Shown here: piece by piece, positions 17,204 through 26,608 of the stretch
How positions within the stretch are numbered: the stretch's first letter is position 1
Layout of the letters: each line of letters opens with the position of its first letter
Assembly: GCF_026340255.1 (NCBI RefSeq)
Contig: NZ_JAPEPJ010000001.1
Location: 3,031,001-3,095,000, forward strand
Length of the DNA: 64,000 nt
Reading direction: 5' to 3'
From: Streptomyces sp. NBC_01408
GTDB lineage: Bacteria > Actinomycetota > Actinomycetes > Streptomycetales > Streptomycetaceae
Position numbers and translations under genes: made by a program
Notes under the pieces: model-generated
The model's database searches: none
The model's input: only the letters and a program-made list of their open reading frames with translations
Told to the model about the DNA's origin: nothing

Positions 17204-19126
17204 CTAGTCGACTTCGGCGACCGCCTGCGCGAACTGCGCCGCGTACAGCCGCGCGTACGCACCGCCCGACTCCAGCAGCCCCTCGTGGGTGCCCTGCTCC
17301 ACGATCGAGCCGTTCTCCATGACCAGGATCACGTCCGCGTCGCGGATCGTCGAGAGCCGGTGCGCGATCACGAAGGACGTACGGCCGTGCGCCAGGCGCG
17401 CCATCGCCTTCTGGATCAGCACCTCGGTACGGGTGTCCACCGAGCTCGTCGCCTCGTCGAGCACCAGGATCACCGGGTCCGACAGGAACGCCCGGGCGAT
17501 CGTGATCAGCTGCTTCTCGCCCGCGCTGACCCCCGCGCCCTCGTCGTCCAGCACGGTGTCGTAGCCGTCCGGCAGGGTGCGGATGAAGCGGTCCGCGTGC
17601 GCCGCCCGCGCCGCCTCCTCGACCTCGGCGCGCGTGACCTCGCGCGAAGCCCCGTACGCGATGTTCTCCGCGATCGTGCCGCCGAACAGCCAGGTGTCCT
17701 GGAGCACCATGCCGATGCCGGAGCGCAGCTCCTCGCGCGTCATCTTCGCGATGTCCACCCCGTCGAGGGCGATCTCGCCGCCCGTGACCTCGTAGAACCG
17801 CATCAGCAGGTTCACCAGGGTGGTCTTGCCCGCGCCCGTCGGGCCGACGATCGCGACGGTCTGGCCCGGCTCGACGCTCAGCGAGAGGTTCTCGATGAGC
17901 GGCTTGTCCGGCTCGTAGCGGAAGGCCACCTTGTCGAGCGTGACTTGGCCGCGCACCGTCTCGGGGCGCTCCGGAACCACGGCGTCCGGCTCCTGCTCCG
18001 GTGCGTCCAGCAACTCGTAGACCCGCTCCGCGGAGGCGACGCCGGACTGCACCAGGTTCGCCATCGAGGCGACCTGCGTCAGCGGCATCGAGAACTGGCG
18101 CGAGTACTGGATGAAGGCCTGCACGTCACCGATCGACAGGGTGCCCGAGGCGACCCGCAGTCCGCCGACGACCGCCACCAGCACGTAGTTGATGTTCGAC
18201 AGGAAGGCCATCACCGGCTGCATGAGGCCGCTGACCAGCTGCGCTTTGAAGGAGGCCCGGAACAGCGCCTCGTTCTGCTCGGCGAAGAGGGCCGCGGACT
18301 CCTTCTGCCGCCCGAACACCTTGACCAGCGTGTGGCCCGAGTACATCTCCTCGATGTGCGCGTTGAGCGTGCCGGTGCTCTTCCACTGCGCCACGAAGTG
18401 CGGCTGGGACTTCTTGCCGATCTTCGCCGCGACGAAGACCGAGACCGGTACGGTCACCAGCGCGACCAGCGCCAGCAGCGGCGAGATCCAGAACATCATG
18501 GCCAGCACGCCGACGATGGTCAGCAGCGAGTTCAGCAGCTGCCCCATCGTCTGCTGGAGCGTCTGGCCGATGTTGTCGATGTCGTTCGTGGCGCGGCTGA
18601 GCACCTCACCGCGCTTCTGCTGGTCGAAGTACGACAGCGGCAGCCGCGACAGCTTCGCCTGGAGCTCCTCGCGCATCCGGTACACGGTGCCGTTCATGAC
18701 GTGGTTCGACAGCCGTGTCGCGACCAGCATCAGCAGGCCCGCCAGGGAGAAGACCACCAGTGCCCAGATCGCCACGACGCCGACCGCGCCGAAGTCGATG
18801 CCCTGGCCGGGGGTGAAGCCGGTGCCGGCCAGCATGTCGGCCGTGCCGCCCCTGCCGTCGGCGCGCAGCCCGTCCAGCGCCTGCTGCTTGGTGATCCCGG
18901 CCGGCATCTGCCGGCCCACGATCCCCGCGAAGACGAGGTCGGTGGCCTGGCCGAGGATCTTGGGGCCGATCACGGTGAAGGCGACACTGCCGACGACGGC
19001 GACGACCATGCCCCACAGCTTGACCCGGTCCTGCGCGATCTGGCCCAGCAGCCGCTTGCCCGAGCCCTTGAAGTCCAGGGACCGTTGCGCAGGTCCCGTC
19101 ATCATCCGTCCTCCGGGCCCGCTCAT
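17204..19126 (-). CDS. ABC exporter half-transporter (consensus catalytic site subunit)
   Basis: A 640-residue fused membrane/ATPase half-transporter with six membrane segments followed by the nucleotide-binding domain. Walker A is [12 protein letters not shown], Walker [13 protein letters not shown] with the catalytic Glu, and the H-loop is in VIAHRLSTI. The signature is the non-canonical VSAGEKQ rather than LSGGQ. It starts at the ATG at 19126, overlapping the stop of the upstream half-transporter by four bases (ATGA), so the two are translationally coupled and should form one heterodimer. Substrate is unknown; the family exports drugs, lipids or peptides. Confidence 0.93.
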   Translation of the reverse strand: MSGPGGRMMTGPAQRSLDFKGSGKRLLGQIAQDRVKLWGMVVAVVGSVAFTVIGPKILGQATDLVFAGIVGRQMPAGITKQQALDGLRADGRGGTADMLAGTGFTPGQGIDFGAVGVVAIWALVVFSLAGLLMLVATRLSNHVMNGTVYRMREELQAKLSRLPLSYFDQQKRGEVLSRATNDIDNIGQTLQQTMGQLLNSLLTIVGVLAMMFWISPLLALVALVTVPVSVFVAAKIGKKSQPHFVAQWKSTGTLNAHIEEMYSGHTLVKVFGRQKESAALFAEQNEALFRASFKAQLVSGLMQPVMAFLSNINYVLVAVVGGLRVASGTLSIGDVQAFIQYSRQFSMPLTQVASMANLVQSGVASAERVYELLDAPEQEPDAVVPERPETVRGQVTLDKVAFRYEPDKPLIENLSLSVEPGQTVAIVGPTGAGKTTLVNLLMRFYEVTGGEIALDGVDIAKMTREELRSGIGMVLQDTWLFGGTIAENIAYGASREVTRAEVEEAARAAHADRFIRTLPDGYDTVLDDEGAGVSAGEKQLITIARAFLSDPVILVLDEATSSVDTRTEVLIQKAMARLAHGRTSFVIAHRLSTIRDADVILVMENGSIVEQGTHEGLLESGGAYARLYAAQFAQAVAEVD

Positions 19127-20856
19127 GCGGCCTCCGCCTCCGTCAGCTGGGAGAGCACGATCTCCCGGTAGGTCTCGTTCCCGTCCATCAGTTCGCGGTG
19201 CCGCCCCACGCCCACGACCCTGCCCTCGTCCAGTACGACGATCCGGTCGGCCTCGCGGATGGTGGACACCCGCTGGGCGACGATGACCACGGTCGCGTCC
19301 TCGGTCTCGCGGGCGAGTGCTGCGCGCAGCGCCGCGTCCGTCGCGTAGTCCAGGGCCGAGAAGGAGTCGTCGAAGAGGTAGATCCCGGGGCGCTGCACCA
19401 GGGTCCGGGCGATCGCCAGACGCTGGCGCTGGCCGCCGGAGACATTGGTTCCGCCCTGGGCGATCGGGGCGTCCAGGCCGCCCTCCAGCTCCGTGACGAA
19501 CTCCTTGGCCTGGGCCACCTCCAGGGCCCGCCACAGCTCCTCGTCGGTCGCCTCGGGACGCCCGTACCGAAGGTTGGAGGCCACGGTCCCGGAGAACAGG
19601 TACGGCTTCTGCGGGACCATGCCGACCGTCCTGGCCAGCAGCTCCGGGTCGAGCCGGCGGACGTCCTCCCCGTCGACCAGCACCTCGCCGCCGGTCGCGT
19701 CGAACAGCCGCGGGACCAGGCCCAGCAGAGTGGACTTGCCGCTTCCGGTGGAGCCGATCACCGCAGTGGTCTCACCGGGGCGGGCCACCAGGTCCACCCC
19801 GTGCAGCACCGGTACCTCGGCGCCCGGGTAGCGGAAGTCGGCGCCGCGCAGCTCCAGCTGCCCGCGCCGGGCGAGCTGGCGCACCGGGTCGGTGGGCGGG
19901 ACCACGCTCGACTCGGTGTCCAGGACCTCCTGGATCCGCTCGGCGCAGACCTCGGCGCGCGGCACCATCATGAACATGAAGGTGGCCATCATCACGGCCA
20001 TGACGATCTGGAGCAGGTAGGCGAGGAAGGCCGTCAGCTGGCCGATCTCCATACCGCCGCTGTCGACGCGCATCGCCCCGAACCAGATGACGGCGACGCT
20101 GGAGATGTTCACGACCACGATGACCGTGGGGAACATCAGGGCGAGGAGCTTGCCGGCGGCCAGCGACACACCCGTCAGGTCGGCGTTGGCCTCGCGGAAA
20201 CGGTCCTTCTCGTACGTGTCGCGGACGAAGGCGCGGATCACCCGGTTGCCGGTGATCTGCTCGCGCAGGACCCGGTTCACGGTGTCCAGGCGCGTCTGCA
20301 TCTGCCGGAACAGCGGCCGCGTCTTGAAGACGATCGCGCCGACGGAGACGCCGAGGACGGGGACCACGGCGAGCAGGACGCCCGACAGCCGCACGTCGAG
20401 CGAGAGCGCCATGGCGATGCCGCCCACGCACATGATCGGCGCCGCGACCATCAGGGTGAACGACAGCAGCACCAGCATCTGCACCTGCTGGACGTCGTTC
20501 GTCGTACGGGTGATCAGCGACGGGGCGCCGAACTTTCCCAGCTCCCGCGCGGAGAAGCTCTGCACCCGGTCGAAGACCCCGGCGCGGACGTCCCGGCCCA
20601 GGGCCGCCGAGGTGCGGGCGCCGTAGTAGACGGCCCCCGCGTTGCAGACCAGCTGGACCAGCGAGACACCGAGCATCAGCGCGCCGAAGCGCAGGATGTA
20701 GCCGGTGTCGCCGTTGATGACACCGTTGTCGATGATGTCCGCGTTGAGCGTGGGCAGGTAGAGGGTCGCGCTGGTCTGCAGGAGTTGCAGCAGGACCAGC
20801 AGACCGATGGCTTTCCGGTACGGACCCAGGTGGGTCCGCAGAAGTCGTATGAGCAC
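19123..20856 (-). CDS. ABC exporter half-transporter (degenerate catalytic site subunit)
   Basis: A 577-residue half-transporter with six N-terminal membrane segments and one nucleotide-binding domain. Walker A is GSTGSGKSTLLG and the signature is canonical VSGGQRQ. Walker B reads IYLFDDSFSALD, so the catalytic glutamate is an aspartate. With its partner's altered signature this predicts one degenerate and one active ATP site, as in known heterodimeric exporters. The GTG at 20856 (VLIRLLRTHLGPYRK) has GGAG eight bases upstream; a GTG at 20907 would add 17 residues. Confidence 0.92.
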   Translation of the reverse strand: MLIRLLRTHLGPYRKAIGLLVLLQLLQTSATLYLPTLNADIIDNGVINGDTGYILRFGALMLGVSLVQLVCNAGAVYYGARTSAALGRDVRAGVFDRVQSFSARELGKFGAPSLITRTTNDVQQVQMLVLLSFTLMVAAPIMCVGGIAMALSLDVRLSGVLLAVVPVLGVSVGAIVFKTRPLFRQMQTRLDTVNRVLREQITGNRVIRAFVRDTYEKDRFREANADLTGVSLAAGKLLALMFPTVIVVVNISSVAVIWFGAMRVDSGGMEIGQLTAFLAYLLQIVMAVMMATFMFMMVPRAEVCAERIQEVLDTESSVVPPTDPVRQLARRGQLELRGADFRYPGAEVPVLHGVDLVARPGETTAVIGSTGSGKSTLLGLVPRLFDATGGEVLVDGEDVRRLDPELLARTVGMVPQKPYLFSGTVASNLRYGRPEATDEELWRALEVAQAKEFVTELEGGLDAPIAQGGTNVSGGQRQRLAIARTLVQRPGIYLFDDSFSALDYATDAALRAALARETEDATVVIVAQRVSTIREADRIVVLDEGRVVGVGRHRELMDGNETYREIVLSQLTEAEAA

Positions 20857-21012
20857 GCGCAGGCTCCGGTGGGCAAGATCGAGGGGGATCCCTCCATCTT
20901 GAGCCACACGGTGGCCCGATCCCCACCGGATTTAGCAAAGGCCGGTCAAAAGGAGTAGCCCCGGGCAACCGGAGACCTAGGGCACCCAGGCCACCTGCCG
21001 CAGCCCTCCGGG

Positions 21013-22461
21013 TCAGAAGGCCCCGGGGTGGATCTGCTCGCGCGTGGCGATGTACTGCTGGCGGACCGCCTGCCATGCCGGGAACTCCTCGCCCGGCTCG
21101 AATATCTGCGCTGCGGGCGCAGGCCAGAGCGGCGGGGTGTGCGGGGACAGGGTGCCCTGCTGCGCCCCGAGGGCCCACGCGGCCTGGCGCGCCGCGCCCA
21201 GCGCCGCGTAGTCGGCCGGCTCCGGCACCACGATCTGCGTGCCGAACAGCCCCGGCGCCGCGGCCTGTACGGCGGGCAGCCCGGCCGCCGCGCCGAGCAG
21301 GAACACCCGGCGGATCCCGACCCCGCGCGAGCGCAGCACGTCGAGCGCGTCCACCAGCCCGCACAGCATGCCCTCGAAGGCGGCCCGGGCCAGGTGCTCC
21401 GGCTTCATCGAGTCCCGCCGCAGCCCCGAGAGGGTCCCGGCGGTGTGCGGCAGGTTCGGCGTCCGCTCACCCTCCAGGTACGGCAGGAGTACGAGGCCGT
21501 GGGCGCCCGGCGTCGACTTCAGGGCGAGGTCGGAGAGCCCCTCCAGGTCGGTGCCCAGCAGCTCGGCCGTGCCGCGCAGGGCCCGTACGGCATTGGAGGT
21601 GTTCACCACGGGCAGGTGCATGCCGCCCCCGTCGGCCAGGGAGGTGATCAGGCCGCCCGGCTCCGACAGCGCCTCGTGGTGCACGGCCATCACGGAACCG
21701 GAGGCTCCCAGCGAGACCACCGCATCGCCCGGGCCGACGCCCAGGCCGAGCGCGGCGGCCATCGTCTCGCCCGTGCCCGCGGAGATCAGCAGCCCCTCGG
21801 GCGTGGTCCCGGCGGCATCGGCGGGGCCGAGCACCTCCGGCAGCAGCGCCTGGTGTCCGAGCGCCAGCTCGACCAGGTCGGGGCGCCAGGAACCGGTGGC
21901 CGCCGACCAGTACCCGGTGCCGGAGGCGCCGCCCCGGTCGGTGGTCCGCCGGGCCGGCCGGCCCAGCAGCTGCCAGACCAGCCAGTCGTGCGGGGACATC
22001 AGTACGGCCACCCGGCGGGCCGCTTCGGGTTCGGCGCGGGCCAGCCAGGCCAGCTTGGCGATCGGCTGCGCGGAGTGCGGGACCGAACCCACCGCCTCGG
22101 CCCAGGCCTGCCGCCCGCCGAGCGCTTCGGTGAGGTCGGCGGCGGCGACCTGGCCGCGCTTGTCGTTGCCGACCAGTGCGGGCCGGACGAGGCCGCCCTG
22201 TGCGTCCAGCGGGAGCAGGCCGTGCTGCTGCGCCGAGACCCCTATGGCCTGGACCCCTTCGAGGAGCCCGCCTCCGGCGGCCTCGCCGAGCGAGAGCAGC
22301 CAGGCCTGCGGATCGGTCTCGTGGGGGTTCGTTCCGGAGGGTTCCCCGGTGGGCTGCGGATGGGGCGCGTAGCCCTGGCGCAGCACGGCGCCCGTCTCGG
22401 TGTCACAGACGACGATGCGAGTGAAGGCGGAAGAACTGTCCAGCCCGGCGACTATCCCCAT
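21013..22461 (-). CDS. FGGY-family carbohydrate kinase, xylulokinase-like
   Basis: A 482-residue sugar kinase of the FGGY family. The N-terminal phosphate-binding loop is VAGLDSSSAFTRIVV, followed by IGVSAQQHGLLPLD, the motif used by xylulokinases to contact the sugar (usually GQMHG). The ATPase half carries VVSLGASGSVMAVH and LLPYLEGERTPNLP, the second being the xylulokinase signature. It probably phosphorylates D-xylulose or a similar ketose. The start is the ATG at 22461. It is not in a sugar operon here, so the physiological sugar is uncertain. Confidence 0.85.
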   Translation of the reverse strand: MGIVAGLDSSSAFTRIVVCDTETGAVLRQGYAPHPQPTGEPSGTNPHETDPQAWLLSLGEAAGGGLLEGVQAIGVSAQQHGLLPLDAQGGLVRPALVGNDKRGQVAAADLTEALGGRQAWAEAVGSVPHSAQPIAKLAWLARAEPEAARRVAVLMSPHDWLVWQLLGRPARRTTDRGGASGTGYWSAATGSWRPDLVELALGHQALLPEVLGPADAAGTTPEGLLISAGTGETMAAALGLGVGPGDAVVSLGASGSVMAVHHEALSEPGGLITSLADGGGMHLPVVNTSNAVRALRGTAELLGTDLEGLSDLALKSTPGAHGLVLLPYLEGERTPNLPHTAGTLSGLRRDSMKPEHLARAAFEGMLCGLVDALDVLRSRGVGIRRVFLLGAAAGLPAVQAAAPGLFGTQIVVPEPADYAALGAARQAAWALGAQQGTLSPHTPPLWPAPAAQIFEPGEEFPAWQAVRQQYIATREQIHPGAF

Positions 22462-22583
22462 ACGGAGGATTCTGCCGCACGCCGGCCGCGTCTCGACCGC
22501 CACGTAGCCCCCGGGAACCTCACGGACCCCGGGAGCATCGCGGACTCAGAGACTCCGGATCCCCGGGCCTCAGGTGTCGCACC

Positions 22584-22883
22584 TCAGGTGTTGCTCGTGC
22601 CCCAGTCGTCCTCGCCGGTGCCGGCCCGGTCGCGCAGTGCCCGTACCCGCGCCGCCAGCGAGGCCGGCACCGCGTCGCCGACCTTCTCGCTCACCGCGGC
22701 GAAGGCCTTCCCGGCGAACGCCCGCCCGTTGTGTCCGGCGGTCTCGGCGGCATTGCGCACCACCGGGTTCTGCGCGATCTCCCGGGCGGACTTCTTCATC
22801 TGCTCGTAACGCTCGCGTCCGGCGCGCGTCCCGAGCACGTACCCGAGGGCCAGTCCGACCGCGAACGTGACCTTGTACCGCAT
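22584..22883 (-). CDS. YtxH-like small membrane-associated protein
   Basis: A 99-residue protein starting MRYKVTFAVGLALGYVLGTRAGRERY. It has one hydrophobic helix with the glycine-zipper motif GYVLGTRAGRERYEQ, followed by a charged helical tail. This matches YtxH-domain proteins, small envelope proteins of unknown molecular role often linked to stress. The ATG at 22883 is preceded by GAAGGGTG; an in-frame GTG at 22892 overlaps that site and is less likely. It lies just upstream of the tRNA cluster on the opposite strand. Confidence 0.8.
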   Translation of the reverse strand: MRYKVTFAVGLALGYVLGTRAGRERYEQMKKSAREIAQNPVVRNAAETAGHNGRAFAGKAFAAVSEKVGDAVPASLAARVRALRDRAGTGEDDWGTSNT

Positions 22884-23028
22884 GCCTGTCACCCTTCGTC
22901 GTGTGGTGCCCGGCCCGCTGGCGATACCGATTGGCGGAGCACCCCCCTGCTTGCGCTAATCTATGACTCGCAACGGGCACTCGCCCCCCGGCAAGGCCGG
23001 AGGTGGGCTGTTCGATGCACCGCAGCAA

Positions 23029-23101
23029 TCCCCTGTAGCTCAATTGGCAGAGCAGCCGGCTGTTAACCGGCAGGTTACTGGTTCGAGTCCAGTCGGGGGA
23101 G
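23029..23101 (+). tRNA. tRNA-Asn (GTT), copy 1
   Basis: A 73-nt cloverleaf. The acceptor TCCCCTG pairs with CGGGGGA (one G-U) and is followed by discriminator G. The D-arm is AGCTCAATTGGCAGAGC, the anticodon stem-loop GCCGGCTGTTAACCGGC with anticodon GTT, and the T-arm contains GGTTCGAGTCC. No CCA is encoded. It is followed five bases later by an identical copy. Confidence 0.97.
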
Positions 23102-23106
23102 CGCGG

Positions 23107-23179
23107 TCCCCTGTAGCTCAATTGGCAGAGCAGCCGGCTGTTAACCGGCAGGTTACTGGTTCGAGTCCAGTCGGGGGAG
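23107..23179 (+). tRNA. tRNA-Asn (GTT), copy 2
   Basis: Identical in all 73 positions to the copy at 23029, with only CGCGG between them. The pair is probably one transcript, ended by the hairpin immediately downstream (23186-23227). Confidence 0.97.
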
Positions 23180-23185
23180 CAGGAG

Positions 23186-23227
23186 AAGAAGAGGAGGCCC
23201 CAGTGGGTCCTCCTCTTCTTTTTTTCT
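23186..23227 (+). terminator. Rho-independent terminator of the tRNA-Asn pair
   Basis: AAGAAGAGGAGG pairs with CCTCCTCTTCTT around a short GC loop and runs directly into a T-rich tract (TTCTTTTTTTC). It begins seven bases after the second tRNA-Asn. Confidence 0.9.
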
Positions 23228-23378
23228 TCTTTCCTGCCCCGTCCGGGAACCGGGCAGCCCTCAGCGCGGTCTCTCTGGACAGGCGAAGCCGATCATGCGA
23301 GGCATCCGAGGCAGGAGATCGTATGAGCGGCTATGCTGCGGCAGACGGCGCGCACACATGTACGCGCCACGCCGTGAA

Positions 23379-23452
23379 GGGGCGGTAGCTCAGCCGGTTA
23401 GAGCAGCGGACTCATAATCCGTCGGCCGTGGGTTCGAGTCCCACCCGCCCCA
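23379..23452 (+). tRNA. tRNA with CAT anticodon (Met elongator or Ile2)
   Basis: A 74-nt cloverleaf with acceptor GGGGCGG pairing with CCGCCCC and discriminator A. The anticodon arm is GCGGA-CTCATAA-TCCGT with anticodon CAT, and the T-arm holds GGGTTCGAGTCCC. The three GC pairs of an initiator anticodon stem are absent, so it is not tRNA-fMet. The CTCATAA loop is found in both elongator tRNA-Met and the lysidine-modified tRNA-Ile2, and I cannot separate these by eye. CCA is not encoded. Confidence 0.93.
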
Positions 23453-23457
23453 CTGCA

Positions 23458-23496
23458 CCGCAGGTCAGAAGAAACGTTCTGACCTGCGGTTTTTTG
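23458..23496 (+). terminator. Rho-independent terminator of the CAT-anticodon tRNA
   Basis: A perfect 13-bp stem, CCGCAGGTCAGAA with TTCTGACCTGCGG, around the loop GAAACG, followed by a run of T. It starts six bases after the tRNA. Confidence 0.95.
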
Positions 23497-23719
23497 TGTT
23501 TGCCGTCAGCGTCGGGGCCGAGGGGGGCCAGTACCCACAGCAGGGACCTGCCGGGCAAGGGGCGTGGTGGCGGGCAGGGCGCCCTCAGGAGGTGGACGCA
23601 CGGCCGGGATCCCCTGCGACCCGGCGATGTCGTCGCGGACGCATGCGCGGCCATGTCGGTGACCTCATGGTGTGCCTGCCGCGCTGCACCCGTGTCACCG
23701 GGGAGGTTGGGGGCAGGGC

Positions 23720-24304
23720 ATGCGCTGCGGTCGGGGTGGAAGCGTGGACAGGAACTCGGGCGGTCACCGTCGGCAGGTGGTGCTCGCCTGCGTGCGCTCG
23801 CTGCTGACGGCAACGCTCCTGGTGGCCGCCTACTACCTGCTGCCCATGGACTCGGCCTTCACGCCCGCCACCGCCCTCGCGCTCGTCGGTGGTATCGCGG
23901 CCGTGACGGTACTCATGGGCTGGCAGATCTACCGGATCACGCTGTCTCCGCGGCCCGGGTTGAAGGCCATGGAAGCCATGACGATCACCGTCCCGCTCTT
24001 CATCCTGCTGTACGCCACGGCATGCTTCCTGATGGAACACAGTGCACCGGGCAGCTTCAGCGAACCCCTGTCGCGCACTGACGCGTTGTACTTCGCCATG
24101 ACCGTGTTCAGCACGGTCGGGTTCGGGGACATCACCGCGCGGAGCGAGCCGGCCCGGCTGCTGACGACGGGACAGATCACCCTGAACCTGCTGCTGCTCG
24201 GCGTGGCGGCCCGGCTCCTGGCCAACGCGGTCCAGCGAGGCCGGGAACGCCGTGATCAGTCTCCCGGTCCCGGTGGGGGCGGTAGCGCGCCGCCCGCCCC
24301 GTGA
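23720..24304 (+). CDS. Potassium channel family protein (short, four hydrophobic segments)
   Basis: A protein of about 194 residues with three N-terminal membrane segments, a pore loop and a last membrane helix. The pore carries FSTVGFGDITARS, the K+ selectivity filter TVGFGD preceded by a pore helix (DALYFAMTV). There is no cytoplasmic RCK or voltage-sensor arginine series, so it is a simple leak-type K+ channel. The ATG at 23720 or the GTG at 23744 may be the start. It follows the tRNA cluster and a 270-bp gap in which I see only the tRNA terminator. Confidence 0.82.
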   Translation: MRCGRGGSVDRNSGGHRRQVVLACVRSLLTATLLVAAYYLLPMDSAFTPATALALVGGIAAVTVLMGWQIYRITLSPRPGLKAMEAMTITVPLFILLYATACFLMEHSAPGSFSEPLSRTDALYFAMTVFSTVGFGDITARSEPARLLTTGQITLNLLLLGVAARLLANAVQRGRERRDQSPGPGGGGSAPPAP

Positions 24305-24308
24305 CTCG

Positions 24309-24348
24309 CCCTCTCGGACCTGGGCAGCGCGGCCCAGGTCCGAGAGGG
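24309..24348. terminator. Bidirectional hairpin between convergent genes
   Basis: A perfect 17-bp stem: CCCTCTCGGACCTGGGC (24309-24325) pairs with GCCCAGGTCCGAGAGGG (24332-24348) around AGCGCG. It fills the gap between the K+ channel and the amine oxidase genes and can serve both strands. Confidence 0.85.
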
Positions 24349-24371
24349 TCAGGGTCCAGCGGCAGTCTTGC

Positions 24372-25703
24372 CTACCGGCTGCCGTCGGCCAGGTAGTCGT
24401 CGATGTGGCGGGCGGCGTGATAACCGCTCTGGATCGCCCCGTCGATGAAGGAGCGCCATCCGGTCGCCGAGTCGGCGCCGGCGAAGAACAGCCGTCCTTC
24501 GGTGGTGCGCAGGTCGGGCAGGATGCTGGCGAGCTGTCCTGGCCGGTAGATGCACCAGGTGCCGAGGGAGAGGGGGTCGTTGGACCAGTCCCATCCGGCG
24601 ATGGATTCGACCTCGACTCCGGGCAGCAGTGGCTGCAGTGCTTCCTGCATGCCGGCGGTGTCGTCGAAGGCGGTCATGGGCAGGCGGTCCGGGTTGCTGG
24701 AGAACGCGACCACCCAGGTGCCTTCCGGCCCCCCTGGCGCGTAGGTGACCACCCAGTTGACCGCGTAGGCCTCGGGGGCGAGGACGCTCACGTTCCCGAT
24801 GTCGCCCTGGACCTTGACGATGGTCTTGCGGCCGGCGCCGGCGTGCCGCTCATCAGCGGCCCGCCGCTTGGTGTCGGACAGGCGGGGCTCGAACTCCACG
24901 CTGTTCAGGACGTTCATCGGCAGCGCGATCACAGCTGTGGGCGCGGTGATCGTGTCACCGCCTGCGAGCTCGACGCGTACCTCGCCGTCGCTCTGGACGA
25001 CTCGCGTGACGTGTGAGTTGAGGCGGATATCGGTGAGCGTGGCCTGCCCGGCAATGCCGTCGATCAGCTCGCGTGTGCCCTTCACGAGCTTCGTCGCCGT
25101 CAGGGCGGCCGATGTCTGCCCGGCGCTCCACCCCGACAGGGCGTAGGTGCGCAGGTATTCGGTGACGGCGGACTTGTCGAGCGGGCCGAGCGCGACCGCG
25201 CAGCACATCGATTCCAGCCAGTCGTACAGAACGGGGTCGGCCTTCACGGTCTCCAGCTGCTCGCGGAACGACCGGTCGCCGATGCCTTGCGGGTCCGGGC
25301 CCCAGTCCGGCGAGTACGGTTCCGGGAACAGGCTCTTGCCCGGCGAGCAGAACTGGTTGAGCAGTTCCATGGCGCGTGCGACGTCGTCGTCGGAGAGGTC
25401 CACGACGCGTCCGCCGGAGACGACCGCTTGCCGCAGCCCTTCCACGACCGGCAGCGGCTCGGTTTCGATGCCGTAGCGCTGGATCTCCGCCCACACGTTC
25501 GGCTGCACCGGATGGACCCACGTGCCCCCGAACTCCATCGCGTGCCCGTCGTGGTCCACGGTGTAGGTACGGCCGCCCAGCCGGTCACGCGATTCGACCA
25601 GCACCGAACTCCGCCCCCGCATCGTCAGCTCACGCGCGGCCGTCACACCGGCGAACCCGCCACCCACGATCACAGCATCCGGACGAGATTCTGCCTTGCT
25701 CAC
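24372..25703 (-). CDS. Flavin monoamine oxidase family protein
   Basis: A 443-residue FAD-dependent amine oxidase. The N-terminal dinucleotide fold is AVIVGGGFAGVTAARELT, then VESRDRLGGRTYT, and the substrate-side FGGTWVHPVQ. Near the C-terminus LFFAGADSATGWRSFIDGAI is the FAD-binding signature. It oxidises a primary or polyamine to aldehyde, ammonia and peroxide; the substrate is unknown. The GTG at 25703 follows GAAGGGAG. A cupin gene lies 124 bp upstream on the same strand, a likely functional pair. No signal peptide is seen, so it should be cytoplasmic. Confidence 0.88.
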   Translation of the reverse strand: MSKAESRPDAVIVGGGFAGVTAARELTMRGRSSVLVESRDRLGGRTYTVDHDGHAMEFGGTWVHPVQPNVWAEIQRYGIETEPLPVVEGLRQAVVSGGRVVDLSDDDVARAMELLNQFCSPGKSLFPEPYSPDWGPDPQGIGDRSFREQLETVKADPVLYDWLESMCCAVALGPLDKSAVTEYLRTYALSGWSAGQTSAALTATKLVKGTRELIDGIAGQATLTDIRLNSHVTRVVQSDGEVRVELAGGDTITAPTAVIALPMNVLNSVEFEPRLSDTKRRAADERHAGAGRKTIVKVQGDIGNVSVLAPEAYAVNWVVTYAPGGPEGTWVVAFSSNPDRLPMTAFDDTAGMQEALQPLLPGVEVESIAGWDWSNDPLSLGTWCIYRPGQLASILPDLRTTEGRLFFAGADSATGWRSFIDGAIQSGYHAARHIDDYLADGSR

Positions 25704-25827
25704 AATGCGCTCCCTTCGGCCTTCCGGCATGACGCACATGCGGCAGCCCGGGAGCCGACGGCCGGGGCGGAGTACGCCTCTGTCCGGGCGGTCGGCGCCG
25801 GTGACGGGCCGCGTGCCACGGCCGTGG

Positions 25828-26169
25828 TCAGGCGATGACGAAGAACTTCACGAACGGCGACCGGGTCCGCCACGTCGCGCTGAACCCGTCCGGGAACGAA
25901 TAGAGGCCCCCGGCGATGAGCTCGATCTTCTGACCGTCGGGAGTCTCCAGCTCCGCCTCACCCTGCAGGACGTGGAACGTGTCGGAGCCCGTCACGTTGT
26001 AGGGGATCTCCGCGCCGACCTCGGGGTCGGTCCTCCACAGCCCCGCGAGCAGGCCGCCTTCCTTCTGGACCAGGAAGTGGACCTGCCCCATCTCCCGTCC
26101 TTCCTCGACGAACGGCTCCCAGGAGTCGGCCGTGATGGCGGACGTTTCAACACCAGCAAGATTCGTCAT
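25828..26169 (-). CDS. Small cupin-domain protein
   Basis: A 113-residue single-cupin protein. The core is GSDTFHVLQGEAELETPDG followed by GGLYSFPDGFSATW, the pattern of the EutQ-like/DUF861 cupins. Only one of the usual metal-binding histidines is evident, so metal dependence is doubtful. The ATG at 26169 is preceded by GGAGGGA. It lies upstream of the amine oxidase on the same strand and may be co-transcribed with it, perhaps handling its amine or product; that is inference. Confidence 0.75.
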   Translation of the reverse strand: MTNLAGVETSAITADSWEPFVEEGREMGQVHFLVQKEGGLLAGLWRTDPEVGAEIPYNVTGSDTFHVLQGEAELETPDGQKIELIAGGLYSFPDGFSATWRTRSPFVKFFVIA

Positions 26170-26608
26170 GAGTCCCTCCACGGGGAAACCGGCTGACGAT
26201 CACAGCAGCACTGCGGGGCCGACTTGCGGTGAGCAGGCGATGACGGTGGCGGGGAGCATCCAGCCGATGCCGACCGCACCGATACGTGGGTGTGTGCACG
26301 CGACACACATCACCACCGTACCCACCATGGCCGTATCCGGCCCGCCCGGCGTGAGGTCGCAGGAGGGCCCCGGGGCAGCCCTGGACGGGGACGTCCAGGG
26401 CCGGTCTCCGATTCCTCGGTCTGGCGTAGGGGCGACGGCCGTTCGCATGCAATTGCGGAGAGTCCGAACCGTGGTGCGAGCAACTGGCGCGTGCAAGGGG
26501 TACCACGGTTCCGTCTCGCCGGTGTCCCGTGATCAGGACCGTCCTCCTTTGCTGGCCAAAGAGAGGACGAGTGGGGCGCCAGGCTTGGAACCGAGAGGAA
26601 GAACACGG
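26170..26608. other. Intergenic region without a recognisable gene
   Basis: About 440 bp between the cupin gene and the divergent beta-helix gene. The plus-strand frame of the beta-helix gene is open through it but gives sequence unlike a protein domain. It presumably carries promoters for both directions; I could not identify a convincing -10/-35 pair or operator. Confidence 0.5.

Noticed and set aside
26132..26608. N-terminal extension of the beta-helix protein by 159 codons
   Set aside because: The ATG at 26609 opens a perfect signal peptide with a good ribosome site; the extension shows no domain and lies in a divergent promoter region.
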